Shown: positions 46,464-55,548, counted from the stretch's first letter. The stretch is DNA of 64,000 bases from Arthrobacter sp. AK04 (GCF_021129155.1 NZ_JAJOMC010000001.1:1-64000); one strand, 5' to 3'. Notes: generated by a model not told the origin, from the sequence alone. A program made the numbers and translations.

Positions 46464-48394
46464 GACGGACCGGCAGGCGCCAGACTTCCGCCGCTGCCGC
46501 GGCGGCGCACCCGCCCGGTTCTTCGATTCCGGTCATGCAGGCCCGCATGATCCTGCGCATCTTCGGACCGTTTTTGCGCCCGCAATGGCCAGGCTGCCTG
46601 CTGGCCGCGCTGCTCGCGGTCGCCGGGACGGGCATCGCGCTGCTCAAGCCGTGGCCGCTGAAGTATCTCTTCGACGAAGTGCTGCTGCCCAGCGGGAACC
46701 CCACCAGCCAGGACATCCAGTACATCCTGGTCCTGGTCGTCGTGGCGCTGGCCGCCATCACCGTCCTGGACTCCCTGGTCGGCGCAGCCCGGAGCTACAT
46801 CATGACCGTGGTGGGCGAACGCGTCGCGGCATCAATCCGCACCAGGCTCTATGACCACCTGCAGCGGCTGCCGCTTGCCTACCACGAAGGCACACCCACA
46901 GGTGAACTGACCACCCGCCTGACAGGGGACGTCGACAAGGTGCGGGCGCTGCTTACCGTGACATTCGTTGACGCCTCAACGCACGTGCTCACACTGGCCG
47001 GCATGGCAGGGGTGCTGCTGATCCTGGACTGGCAACTCAGCCTGGCACTGCTGTTGGTGCTGCCACTGTTGCTGCTCACGGTGTCCGGCTTTCGGGCCCG
47101 CATCCGCACAGTGGAGCAAAGCGCGCGCAACAGCGAGGGCGATCTGGCGGCGGTTGCCCAGGAGTCGCTGGTGGCGATCAAGCTGGTCAAGGCCACAGGA
47201 CGGGAAGAGGACGAGTCCAAGCGCTTCCGCCGCCACTCCGACGCCTCAGTCGCTGCCGTGCTGCGCTCGGCGCGCACCAGCGCCGCGTTTGGCGCCGCCG
47301 TCGACGCTGTTGTTGCAGTTGCCACCACAGGCCTGATCTGGCTTGGAGCCCAGCGTGTGCTGGAAGGGGCGCTTACACCGGGGGACCTGATCATCTTCAC
47401 CTCGTACCTGCGGGATTTCTTCGGCCCAACACGGGCGTTGTCCAAACTGCCCGCCCAGCTGACTCGCGCCGGGGTGCGCGCGGCGCGCATCGCGGACACA
47501 CTCCGGCGCAGCCCTGACATCCAGGACAAGCCCGGTGCCCGTCCCGCCGGCCCGCCCCGGAAGCAGCTGAGCCTGGACGGTGTTGGATTTGCCTACACCC
47601 AGGACCGCCCCGTCCTGCGGGACGTGGACCTCACCGTCCCGGTGGGCAGCACCCTGGCAGTCGTCGGACCCACCGGGGCCGGGAAGTCCACAATCGCTGC
47701 CCTTATGTGCCGGCTGCAGGACCCCACCAGCGGCCGGGTCCTTCTGGACGGCACGGACCTGCGCGACCTGACCGGCGCGAGCCTGCACGCCCAGGTGGGG
47801 CTGGTTACCCAGGACGCCGTGCTGTTCCGGGCATCCGTACGGGAGAACATTGCCTACGGCCGCCCGGATGCCTCGCTGGAAGAGGTCCAGGACGCAGCCC
47901 GCGCGGCCCAGGCCCACGCCTTCGTGCAGGCGCTGCCCCGCGGTTACGACACCGTGCTGGCTGAGCGCGGGGCAACGCTGTCCGGGGGCCAGAAACAACG
48001 GTTGGCGCTGGCGCGCGGATTGCTGCAGGGCTGCCCGGTCCTGGTGCTCGACGAACCGACCACGGGCCTGGACGCCCAGTCCGAGCACGCGCTGCTGGAG
48101 GCCCTCCGGCAGGTGGCGTCCGGGCGGACCACAGTGATAATCACCCATCGCATGGCGGCGGCCATGGCAGCGGACCAGATCGTCGTCCTTGACGCGGGCC
48201 GGGTAGTGGAACGCGGCACACACCACCGGCTCATCACCGGCGGGGGCCTCTACGCCGAGATGTGCCGTCTGCAGGGCATCACCGGCTTGCCTCCCACGTG
48301 GAACGGCACCACCCACGGCAATGGGCACCATCCCTCACGGCAGTCCAAACTCGACGCTGACCACGCCACCCACCCGAGAGGAAGCCGACAATGA
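46460..48394 (+). CDS. ABC exporter (half-transporter) of the glucan operon
   Basis: A GTG start overlaps the kinase stop. The 644-residue protein has about six membrane helices (PQWPGCLLAALLAVAGTGIALL, QYILVLVVVALAAITVL and others) and a full ATPase: Walker A GPTGAGKST at about 403-411, signature LSGGQKQRLALARGLL, Walker B VLVLDEPTTGLDAQ and switch His in IITHRMAAAM. It has a Pro/His-rich C-terminal tail. One intact half-transporter suggests a homodimer, as in MsbA- or LmrA-like exporters. Placement between APH-fold genes suggests it exports the operon's product. Confidence 0.93.
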   Translation: MRRTGRRQTSAAAAAAHPPGSSIPVMQARMILRIFGPFLRPQWPGCLLAALLAVAGTGIALLKPWPLKYLFDEVLLPSGNPTSQDIQYILVLVVVALAAITVLDSLVGAARSYIMTVVGERVAASIRTRLYDHLQRLPLAYHEGTPTGELTTRLTGDVDKVRALLTVTFVDASTHVLTLAGMAGVLLILDWQLSLALLLVLPLLLLTVSGFRARIRTVEQSARNSEGDLAAVAQESLVAIKLVKATGREEDESKRFRRHSDASVAAVLRSARTSAAFGAAVDAVVAVATTGLIWLGAQRVLEGALTPGDLIIFTSYLRDFFGPTRALSKLPAQLTRAGVRAARIADTLRRSPDIQDKPGARPAGPPRKQLSLDGVGFAYTQDRPVLRDVDLTVPVGSTLAVVGPTGAGKSTIAALMCRLQDPTSGRVLLDGTDLRDLTGASLHAQVGLVTQDAVLFRASVRENIAYGRPDASLEEVQDAARAAQAHAFVQALPRGYDTVLAERGATLSGGQKQRLALARGLLQGCPVLVLDEPTTGLDAQSEHALLEALRQVASGRTTVIITHRMAAAMAADQIVVLDAGRVVERGTHHRLITGGGLYAEMCRLQGITGLPPTWNGTTHGNGHHPSRQSKLDADHATHPRGSRQ

Positions 48395-49584
48395 TTGAGC
48401 CCAGTTTCCAGCCGGACCCCGCTGCCCTGACGGTTGGCGTCGCCGACGGCGGGGTCCTGTCCGGCGTCAAGGATCCCTCAACCGACCCGGCAGAGCACGT
48501 GCTGCTGCAGAGTTCCGTGGCCCGCCGGGGCGGCCGGCTGCCGGCCACCACCGTCGATGAGGCCGCGCTGTTCCCACTGCTGCGGGACGCTTACAACTTC
48601 GGCCGCTGGCACTCCTGGCGCCGAACCGACAAAGGCTCATCGAACATCAGCTGGTTCGTCCAAACGGATGCCGGTGAGATGGTACTGCGCCGCTCACACA
48701 ACCTGAAGACCGTGGCAGGGGCACGGTTCGAGTTCGCCCTCATTGAGCATCTGCGCGGGCACGGATATCCTGCCCCGCCCATCCAGCGGACGCAGGACGG
48801 CGCCATTTATGCCGAGGTCCAAGGCGTCTTGCACATGGTGATGGGCCTGCTTCCTGGAAGCGCCTATGATCCCGGCGACCCGGCCCAGCTGGAGTTGGCC
48901 GCCAGGGGACTGGGCCGCTACCACTCCATTGTCTCGGAGCTGACGCCGGCCGGAGAGCCGAACCGGTCATCGGGCCTGGCAGCGCTGGGACAGCTCGGGC
49001 AGGAAAACCTCTACGCCGCGGTCAACGTCGTCCTGCCGCTGCTGTCCCCGCATGCGGCAGCGCAACTGACCGAAGACGCCCGGTATCTGGGCGAACGGAT
49101 GGAGCAATTGAATGTCGGGCTCGGGCAGCGGCAGAAGGAACTGCGCTCCCTGGTGATTCACGGCTCCTACGGCCAGTCGGCTGTGCTGGTGGACGGGCAC
49201 CAGCTGACCGGGGTGCTCGACTTCGACCGAGCGGCCCACGATCTTCTGGCCCTGGACCTGGCCTATGCGTTGAGGTCTTTCTGCCGGGAAGGCCCGATCC
49301 GCCCCAGCGGCCCCTCCGTCAATGCAGGTCTTGGCCGGGCTTTTCTCCGCCACTACCGCAGCCAGGCCCCCTTGGGGGACGCGGACCTGGCGGCCCTGCC
49401 GGAGGCCTTCCAGGCCCAGCGGCTGATTGTGGTCGCCAAAAAATGCCAGAACCTGCTGACCAAGCAAGCGATAACACCCCGGCAGTCCAAGGACGCCCAC
49501 AGTTTTTCGCTGCTGCTGAACCGCGAGTGCACGCGAGTGCGCTGGATTACCCATAACCCCTTCCCAGCAACGGAGGACGCATGA
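48391..49584 (+). CDS. APH-fold protein with degenerate catalytic loop (HGS)
   Basis: The 397-residue protein has the APH fold: a nucleotide-binding N-lobe (SNISWFVQTDAGEMVLRRSHN), FEFALIEHLRGHGYPAPPI and a catalytic-loop position reading LVIHGSYGQSAVLVDG. The expected HGD and Asn are replaced by His257-Gly-Ser259 and Ala. The metal-binding GVLDFDRAAHDLLALDLAYAL is intact. This predicts binding without classical phosphotransfer. It overlaps its neighbours by 4 bases on both sides. Confidence 0.85.
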   Translation: MIEPSFQPDPAALTVGVADGGVLSGVKDPSTDPAEHVLLQSSVARRGGRLPATTVDEAALFPLLRDAYNFGRWHSWRRTDKGSSNISWFVQTDAGEMVLRRSHNLKTVAGARFEFALIEHLRGHGYPAPPIQRTQDGAIYAEVQGVLHMVMGLLPGSAYDPGDPAQLELAARGLGRYHSIVSELTPAGEPNRSSGLAALGQLGQENLYAAVNVVLPLLSPHAAAQLTEDARYLGERMEQLNVGLGQRQKELRSLVIHGSYGQSAVLVDGHQLTGVLDFDRAAHDLLALDLAYALRSFCREGPIRPSGPSVNAGLGRAFLRHYRSQAPLGDADLAALPEAFQAQRLIVVAKKCQNLLTKQAITPRQSKDAHSFSLLLNRECTRVRWITHNPFPATEDA

Positions 49585-50612
49585 CCCGCACCCAAATCCG
49601 GTCCCAGCACCGCCATATCCAGGAGCAGCAGGTGAACCGTGCCGAACGGGTCTGTGCCCCTGAGTTTCTCAACCGTTACGTCCGCCCACACGTGAGTCCT
49701 GCGGGTGCCGGCGCCTCGGACGGAGGCGCGTGGACAACACAAGTGATTCAGCTGGATGGATCGGGGGCCGCCACCGTAAAGATCAACCTCGACGGCGGTC
49801 CCCCTGTCTTCGCCAAGCTGTTCCCCTTCGAGGATGGCCCGGCCGTGCACGCAAAACTGCAGGCCCTGCGCAATGCCGGGCTGGGGGCAGGTTCCCCGTT
49901 CCAGGCTGTTGAGCCGCTGGCGTGGTACGGGGACGAAAAGGTCCTGCTGTGCCGGGAAGCCCCGGGCCGGGCACTGTCGGAAATGTTCGACGACGGCGCT
50001 GAACTTAGTGAGGGCTGCGTCCGGGCCGGATCATGGCTGGCCCGCCTGCACAAGGTGGATCTCCGGATCGGGGCCCCGCACTCCCTTCTGGTGACAGGGG
50101 AACTGACCAGCCTGGCAAAACGCCTTGTCAAAGCGGTGGCTGACCATCCTGGCTACGCCGAGGTGGCGCTGGGCATGCTCGAACGGTTGGACCAACTCAC
50201 CCATGACACCGTGGACGGCGTCGTTGCCCAGAGCCACGGGCAGTACCGGCCAATCCACGTCTTCCTTGCAGGGGAAACCGTCACGGTGATCGACCTCGAC
50301 CGCAGTGCCCCTGCGGACCCCGCCCGGGATGTGGCCGAGTTCCTCCACCGGTTGCGCCAAGGCGTTTACTCAGCCACTGGCGACATTTCCCGGGCCGACC
50401 AGCCGTGCAACGCTTTCCTCGGTGCGTACCGGGAGGCAGCCGGCGCTGAGCGCCTGCGGAACCTGCGGTTTCACTGGGCGCGGTATGCATTCCACAGCCT
50501 CAACCGCGAGGTGAAAGGCGGGGACGCCGACTGGCGGGACGGCGGAAACGATGTATTCCGGCACTACCGGGAGGAGTTCTACAGGGTGGCAGAGGGACGG
50601 GCAGGCGCATGA
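49581..50612 (+). CDS. APH-fold protein with degenerate catalytic loop (HGQ)
   Basis: The 343-residue protein has the APH fold with a beta-hairpin N-lobe (GSGAATVKINLDGGPPVFAKLFPF), the helix ALSEMFDDGAELS and the loop AQSHGQYRPIHVFLAG. The HGD Asp is Gln221 and the loop Asn is His. The DFG-like motif VTVIDLDRSAPADPARDVAEFL is intact. It also appears unable to catalyse standard phosphotransfer. Start and stop overlap the neighbouring genes by 4 bases. Confidence 0.85.
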   Translation: MTRTQIRSQHRHIQEQQVNRAERVCAPEFLNRYVRPHVSPAGAGASDGGAWTTQVIQLDGSGAATVKINLDGGPPVFAKLFPFEDGPAVHAKLQALRNAGLGAGSPFQAVEPLAWYGDEKVLLCREAPGRALSEMFDDGAELSEGCVRAGSWLARLHKVDLRIGAPHSLLVTGELTSLAKRLVKAVADHPGYAEVALGMLERLDQLTHDTVDGVVAQSHGQYRPIHVFLAGETVTVIDLDRSAPADPARDVAEFLHRLRQGVYSATGDISRADQPCNAFLGAYREAAGAERLRNLRFHWARYAFHSLNREVKGGDADWRDGGNDVFRHYREEFYRVAEGRAGA

Positions 50613-51607
50613 CGTCAACCATGGGCGTCCTGCTGGACCGTGCGGGGGTTGAGCTCCCGCTGTCCGATCTCGCGAATCTGTGGCCGCTGGGCGGCTGGAA
50701 CTCAGTTGCCCCCGTGCCGGGCGGCAAAAATGAGCACCTGCGCGTTGCTGCCGGTGAAGGCGTCCACTACCTGCGCCGCTCGTACCGGTCCAAACCGCAG
50801 GCGGAACTCACCGGCCAGCTCCGCCTGATGCGGCTGCTGCGGGACCGGGGGTTCCCCGCACCGGAGGTGGTCCCCGCCAGCTCCGGCAGCAACCACGCCG
50901 AGCTGGACGGCCGGTTATGGATCGCCACGCGGGGAGTTGAAGGGACACCGTTCAACGATGCATCGGCGGCGCACGTTCGGGCCATGGGACGGACACTCGC
51001 AAGGTACCACCAGACAGTGGCCGACCTTCCGGCGGCAGTGACCGAACCCGCCGTCCTGGTTGAGTTGCGCACCCGGGCAAAGGACGACGGGGTGGATCCT
51101 GACCTGAGAAACCGGACCGCGCACCTGGTCGCGCAATTATCCGAAGTCCTGCCGCACCTGCCCCGGGTGGTGGTCCACGGCGGGGCCCGGCGCGGCAGCC
51201 TGGTATTCAACGGCAGCGAGGTGGCGGGCGTCCTGGATTTCGACAGTGCGCACGCGGACGTGCGCGTCCTGGACCTTGCCGTCGCCGTGCACGACGTCGG
51301 CAAGGTCTACACCGGTCCAGGCGAAGCCGACAACAAGGTCGCCCTCGACCTGAGCCGGGTCGCTGAACTGCTGGCCGCATACAACGGGGACTTGCAGCCT
51401 ACGGAGGCGGAGATCGAGGCCCTGCCGCTGCTGCTGGAGGCCAAACGGCTGAAGCGCGGCCTGGGGCGGCTCAGCCGGTCACGGCACGGCGAAAACCTCT
51501 CCGCCAATGACTACATGAAGATCCGGCTGGAAGACCAGCGGATCGCTTGGCTGGACGAACACCGCAGCGCGTTGGCAGCCACTGTCCGGAAGGCCCTGGC
51601 CGGATAA
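50609..51607 (+). CDS. APH-fold protein with degenerate catalytic loop (HGG)
   Basis: The 332-residue last gene of the operon has the APH fold: GGKNEHLRVAAGEGVHYLRRSY, LMRLLRDRGFPAPEVV, and the loop VVVHGGARRGSLVFNG where HGD is His190-Gly-Gly192 and Asn is Ser. AGVLDFDSAHADVRVLDLAVAV keeps the metal-binding Asp. A late segment, LLLEAKRLKRGLGRLSR, resembles the late helices of the two sister proteins. The operon ends here, about 35 bases before a convergent gene. Confidence 0.85.
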   Translation: MTSTMGVLLDRAGVELPLSDLANLWPLGGWNSVAPVPGGKNEHLRVAAGEGVHYLRRSYRSKPQAELTGQLRLMRLLRDRGFPAPEVVPASSGSNHAELDGRLWIATRGVEGTPFNDASAAHVRAMGRTLARYHQTVADLPAAVTEPAVLVELRTRAKDDGVDPDLRNRTAHLVAQLSEVLPHLPRVVVHGGARRGSLVFNGSEVAGVLDFDSAHADVRVLDLAVAVHDVGKVYTGPGEADNKVALDLSRVAELLAAYNGDLQPTEAEIEALPLLLEAKRLKRGLGRLSRSRHGENLSANDYMKIRLEDQRIAWLDEHRSALAATVRKALAG

Positions 51608-51641
51608 GGGCCGGCCGGGCACGGAGCACGGGCAAAACTGC

Positions 51642-52733
51642 TCAGGGAATCAGGTTCTCGGCCTTATAACGGTCGAAGAGCGCAGTAAAGGCGTCGAGCG
51701 TCCGCCGGTACCCGGTGAACCCCGCGTCCCGACTCTTGCCCATGTCAGTTATAACCTCAATGCCGCGCCCCAGGTCGCCGTCCGTGTGCCACCAGGATGC
51801 CAGGCGGTTCAGGTCGGGTTCGCTGAGGTTGTGGCGCGCGGCGATGTCCTGCCACTGGTCCTCCCTGCCTGCCATTGACTGCTCGAGGGGCCGGGGCATT
51901 CCCTTGTACCCCTCCCAGTCCACACCGAAGTAGGCCGCGAGCTTCGGCCACATCCAGCGCCAGCGGAACACGTCGCCGTTGACGATGTTGAAGGCCTCGT
52001 TCGCGGCGGCGGGTGTGGTGGAGGCCCACAGCATGTGTTCGGCGAGCAGGCCCGCGTCCGTCATGTCCGTCAGGCCGTTCCACTGTGTTTCGGAGCCCGG
52101 GAAGACGAACGGCTCCCCGCTCTCGCGGCAAAGGGTGGCCTGGGCGGCGAGCGTGAGGCCCATGTTCATGGCGTTTCCGACGGCGTGCCCGATCACCGTG
52201 TGCGCGCGGTGCACGGACCAGGTGAACCCCTGCCCGGCCGCGGCGGCCCAGAGCTCGTCCTCCTGGGCGTAGTAGAAGTTCCGCACGGGAAGGCGCGGTT
52301 CCTCCTCGTGGAAGGGCGTGTCCGGCATTTCCCCGGCGGCGTACGCCTCGAAGGGTCCGAGGTAGTGCTTGAGGCCCGTCATCAGTGCAACGTGGGCCAC
52401 GTCCTTGCCGCGAAGCGCAGCCAGGAGGTCCCGCACCATGGCGGCATTGACCGCAATGTTTTCCTCCTCCGTGTCCCGCCGCGACCACGCCGTGAAGAAG
52501 ACATGCGAGAGGTTCTCCGGACCGAGCACGGCGGCCAGCGATGCAGCCGAGGTCAGGTCTGCTGAAAGCCACCGGACCCCGGGCCTCTCTGCCCCTGGCT
52601 TCCGGGAGAGGGCGAGCACGGTCCACCCCTGGCCTGACAGTGTATCGACGAGGGCGGACCCAGCGATGCCGGTCGCCCCCACTACAAGAGCTGTACGCCC
52701 GGTGCCCGCTGTTGTTCCTGCCTCAATCGTCAT
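51642..52733 (-). CDS. PRISE-like short-chain reductase (SDR family)
   Basis: The ATG at 52733 has GGAGAAG just upstream and is preferred to one five codons earlier. The 363-residue product begins with a Rossmann fold, TALVVGATGIAGSALVDTLSGQGW. Later motifs LMTGLKHYLGPFEAY, RNFYYAQEDELWAAA and WSVHRAHTVIGHAVGN are characteristic of the progesterone 5-beta-reductase/iridoid synthase-like (PRISE) SDRs. Catalytic Lys and Tyr are in GLKHY and NFYYAQED. Such enzymes reduce activated C=C bonds with NADPH. The substrate here is unknown. Confidence 0.9.
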   Translation of the reverse strand: MTIEAGTTAGTGRTALVVGATGIAGSALVDTLSGQGWTVLALSRKPGAERPGVRWLSADLTSAASLAAVLGPENLSHVFFTAWSRRDTEEENIAVNAAMVRDLLAALRGKDVAHVALMTGLKHYLGPFEAYAAGEMPDTPFHEEEPRLPVRNFYYAQEDELWAAAAGQGFTWSVHRAHTVIGHAVGNAMNMGLTLAAQATLCRESGEPFVFPGSETQWNGLTDMTDAGLLAEHMLWASTTPAAANEAFNIVNGDVFRWRWMWPKLAAYFGVDWEGYKGMPRPLEQSMAGREDQWQDIAARHNLSEPDLNRLASWWHTDGDLGRGIEVITDMGKSRDAGFTGYRRTLDAFTALFDRYKAENLIP

Positions 52734-53172
52734 GCTTCTCCTTCTCACGCCTGCTGCTCACGCCCGCGCACGGTCGCGCGCCAAGTCCTCTAGCGACAAG
52801 CCGCCGGCCGAGTGAGATATTCCGCGGCCCCGTGGCACACCGCTCCTAGACATACGTGGCTGGTACTCCTGCGCCGGGCGACCCTTGACCGGGGCCGCGC
52901 GCTGGCGGCACGTCCCCGAGGATTTTGCTTCTCCCCAAGCGGCGCCATGCGATCGTCACTCAGGTCCTTCCTCAGCGCACTGGCCGCGCCGGCACTGGCA
53001 CTCTGTTCGTGCAGCTGTTCCGAGCTGAATCCCCACCGTTCCACCGAAGGGAAGCGAGTAAATTCCGGTCGAGCAAGCAGTCAAAGTGCTCGGTTCCCGA
53101 AGGACCCAGCGACAAGTTTCGGGAACATAATTGGAAGTGGGCTGGGCGACTCGTTCTCGGAGAGGAGTGATC
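52734..53172. other. Intergenic region with an operator-like palindrome
   Basis: No gene with a recognisable product or good start is visible. Open frames on both strands are short and unlike their neighbours. A 9-bp inverted repeat at 53093-53126 precedes the small CxxC gene. The rest appears to be upstream sequence of two divergent units. Confidence 0.5.
53093..53126. promoter_or_regulatory. Inverted repeat upstream of the CxxC-lipoprotein unit
   Basis: GTTCCCGAA (53093-53101) and TTCGGGAAC (53118-53126) are exact reverse complements separated by 16 bases. They end 46 bases before the start codon at 53173. This looks like an operator or an RNA hairpin. Confidence 0.5.
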
Positions 53173-53355
53173 ATGATCCGGGCCCTGATGTGCAGGCTCA
53201 ATGTCGGGCACCACTGGGTGGTGGAAAGGACGCCCGACGGCGGCTTCCGTCGGCGTTGCACTAGGTGTGGAAAGTACGGTCGCCGCAGCCAGGGATGGAC
53301 GGGGCATCTGGAGGCTGGAGACCGGCCGGGTAATCCGATGGGGCCGGTTCCGTGA
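53173..53355 (+). CDS. Small CxxC protein, 60 residues
   Basis: The ATG at 53173 has GAGAGGAG upstream, a strong ribosome binding site. The product is basic, with a pattern CRLNVGHHWVVERTPDGGFRRRCTRCGKYG that could hold a metal with CxxC and a His pair. Its TGA overlaps the start of the lipoprotein gene, so translation is coupled. I do not recognise the family. Confidence 0.6.
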   Translation: MIRALMCRLNVGHHWVVERTPDGGFRRRCTRCGKYGRRSQGWTGHLEAGDRPGNPMGPVP

Positions 53356-54479
53356 TGAACAGGCACGCTGCGGTGGTGGCTGTAGCTATTGTGCTTTCCG
53401 GCTGCACGTTCGGCACCCCCGACGAAACAGCCACCACCCCGGCTGTAAAGCTGGCCGTGGCGCTGGAAGCTTTTGCCGCCGACGCGGCCACCCATGGAGC
53501 GCCTGCTGTGGTCTTCCACGTGCGGAACGGAGACCAAGAAGAGCTAATGGCTACCGGGGTAAGAGACATGGAGTCCAACACAATGGCCGTCCCCACGGAC
53601 AAGACGTGGATCATCGGGGCGGGTACGCCCATGGTGGCCGTGTCGGTGATGAAGCTGGTGGAGACCGGTTCCGTGCGCTTGGACGATCCCGTCTCCGCTC
53701 ATCTGCCCGAGTTCACAGCAATCTTCCCAGCGTGGGACCGGGTCACGGTGCGGGACCTTTTGGGCAGTACCTCCGGCCTCCCTGACTACTTTCCACCCCT
53801 GATTGAATCCGCGAGCCTGGACGAGCTCCAAACGCGCGTATTGACCTTCGAAGAACGGCTCAGGATTGCAGCGGGGGTGGACCTTCCGCCAGGGCCTGTG
53901 ACCTTCTTTGCATGGTCTGCAACGGACTGGGAAGTGCTGGGTTGGCTGTTGGAACGCAGACACAACCGCGGCCTCGATGAGGTTCTCGCCAAGGATGTGT
54001 TTGGGCCGGCAGGAATGGGAAACACTCACTTGGCGGCGGCAGGGCAGCCGCCCGAGCCCATGCTGCATGGGTACGTGCTGGAGGGCGGAAACAGGCGCGA
54101 CTTCACGCGTGTTGATGCTATTGCCGGGTCGGCTGATTCCGGGGTCATTTCAACGGTTGAAGACCTCAGCAGATTCGTGGCAGCGCTCACCACGGGCCGG
54201 CTCATCCGCGCGGAAACGTGGAAGAGCATGATTGAGGCCGATCCATTTTCGTTGGGTGGCATCGGTCCGCGGGACGACATCTGCCCGTGTGCGCGCCACG
54301 TCGTCGTGTCCGGGGGCGGGGGGCCGTACAGTGTCCAATCTGTTTCCTCTTTGGACGGGCACCAGCAGGTGTCGGTGGCTACGGTGCTTCCGCCCCGGGA
54401 GCTGAACGTCACTGACGCGCCCCCGCTCGTCCCCGAGATGGAGGACGCTATCCAGCAGACAGCCAGTAGCATGTGCTAG
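53352..54479 (+). CDS. Beta-lactamase-fold lipoprotein lacking the catalytic residues
   Basis: The 375-residue product (GTG at 53352 or ATG at 53355) has a lipoprotein signal (AVVAVAIVLSGC). Its body follows the class C beta-lactamase/serine-hydrolase family: MKLVETGSVRLDDPVSAHLPEF, DLLGSTSGLPDYFPP and VLAKDVFGPAGMGNT. The family's SxxK segment (IGSxTK) is IIGAGTPMVAV, the YxN is W-S-A in FFAWSATDWEVLGWLL and the third motif is VSGGGGPYSV. All three catalytic elements appear lost, so it is probably a binding or scaffolding protein at the membrane. Confidence 0.8.
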   Translation: MMNRHAAVVAVAIVLSGCTFGTPDETATTPAVKLAVALEAFAADAATHGAPAVVFHVRNGDQEELMATGVRDMESNTMAVPTDKTWIIGAGTPMVAVSVMKLVETGSVRLDDPVSAHLPEFTAIFPAWDRVTVRDLLGSTSGLPDYFPPLIESASLDELQTRVLTFEERLRIAAGVDLPPGPVTFFAWSATDWEVLGWLLERRHNRGLDEVLAKDVFGPAGMGNTHLAAAGQPPEPMLHGYVLEGGNRRDFTRVDAIAGSADSGVISTVEDLSRFVAALTTGRLIRAETWKSMIEADPFSLGGIGPRDDICPCARHVVVSGGGGPYSVQSVSSLDGHQQVSVATVLPPRELNVTDAPPLVPEMEDAIQQTASSMC

Positions 54480-54492
54480 CTCTAACACCTCA

Positions 54493-54523
54493 GAGCCGTC
54501 GGGGCATGGTGTGCGGACGGCTC
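54493..54523. terminator. Hairpin after the lipoprotein gene
   Basis: GAGCCGTC (54493-54500) pairs exactly with GACGGCTC (54516-54523) around a 15-base loop, 13 bases past the stop. No T-run follows. The rest of the gap up to 54743 shows no gene. Confidence 0.45.
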
Positions 54524-54743
54524 CAGGTTCTCGCAGCCTCCGATTCGAGTCGCAGGGCTAAGACCGCTTTAAGACTGCCCCTCTATGCACCCGAACGGGG
54601 ATTTTGCCGTTCCGTGGGTCTCTTGATTCGTCAGTGTCGTTAGTTGACTAGGCCGAGGATGCTGGCGGCTGGTTCGATGGCGTTGTCGGTGATGGTTTCG
54701 AGTTAGTTATTTGTTGTCGGGCTTCACCCGTTAGCCTGCTGGA

Positions 54744-55496
54744 ATGGTCCCGGAGGAGCAGGAACTGACAGGCGGCAACGCGTCGGGCAGGGTTGTGCGC
54801 ATCGGCAACACCGTACGGAAACCCTGGCTGGAGAACTCCGCCGCTGTGCAGGACTACCTCAGCGCGCTCCGCTCGTCCGGCGTCGACGTTCCCCGGCCCC
54901 TGGGAAGGGACGACGGCGGCAGGAATGTTTTCGAGTACGTGGACGGGGTCCTGGCACTGGAGGAGTTGCCTCTCGGCCGCGATGATTTGCTGCGGGTCGG
55001 GCGCATGATCCGCAAGATCCATGACGCGAGCGAAGCTTTTGTGATCCCTGATCCAGGCGGCTGGAACATGCTTCTGCCTGCTGAAGCGCGAGACCTGATG
55101 TGCCACAACGACCTCGCGCCATGGAACCTCGTCAGGGGCGATCGGTGGGTCTTTATCGACTGGGACGGTGCCGGTCCCAGCACACGGCTGTGGGACCTTG
55201 CGTATGCAGCGCAGTCTTTTGCCATGCTGTTCGACGGACAGCCGGTGGAGGAAGCGGCCGCAAGACTGCGTGCCGTTGTTGACGGTTACCAGGCCGATGA
55301 CACTCTCCGCGCGGAGTTGCCCGCCGCCATGGTCCGGCGGACGGAAGCGATGCTCAACCTCCTGGAGTCCGCCCACGGAACCGGATTCCAGCCTTGGGCG
55401 GACATGTACATCAACGGCCACGGGGAACACTGGCGTGGCGCTGCCCAGTATGTCCGGCAGCATCAGTCGGCGTGGGAGCAAGCCCTCCACCGGTAA
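54744..55496 (+). CDS. APH-family phosphotransferase
   Basis: The 250-residue protein has the APH fold. The catalytic loop is DLMCHNDLAPWNLVRGD (HND with Asn five residues on) and the metal motif is VFIDWDGAGPSTRLWDLAYAA, both complete, as in ChoK-like phosphotransferases. It starts near a short upstream region and has no obvious operon partner before it. The substrate is unknown. An enzyme of this kind can phosphorylate choline-like amines or aminoglycosides. Confidence 0.88.
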   Translation: MVPEEQELTGGNASGRVVRIGNTVRKPWLENSAAVQDYLSALRSSGVDVPRPLGRDDGGRNVFEYVDGVLALEELPLGRDDLLRVGRMIRKIHDASEAFVIPDPGGWNMLLPAEARDLMCHNDLAPWNLVRGDRWVFIDWDGAGPSTRLWDLAYAAQSFAMLFDGQPVEEAAARLRAVVDGYQADDTLRAELPAAMVRRTEAMLNLLESAHGTGFQPWADMYINGHGEHWRGAAQYVRQHQSAWEQALHR

Positions 55497-55548
55497 CCTG
55501 CGAGGTTTTGGTGCCAGCCTCGGCTGCAGCCGCCGCTAGCCTTGGGGA

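Noticed and set aside
52812-53264. A 150-codon plus-strand frame between the SDR gene and the CxxC gene
   Set aside because: Its Cys/Ser/Arg-rich product looks non-coding, it has no ribosome binding site and it overlaps the better-supported gene at 53173.
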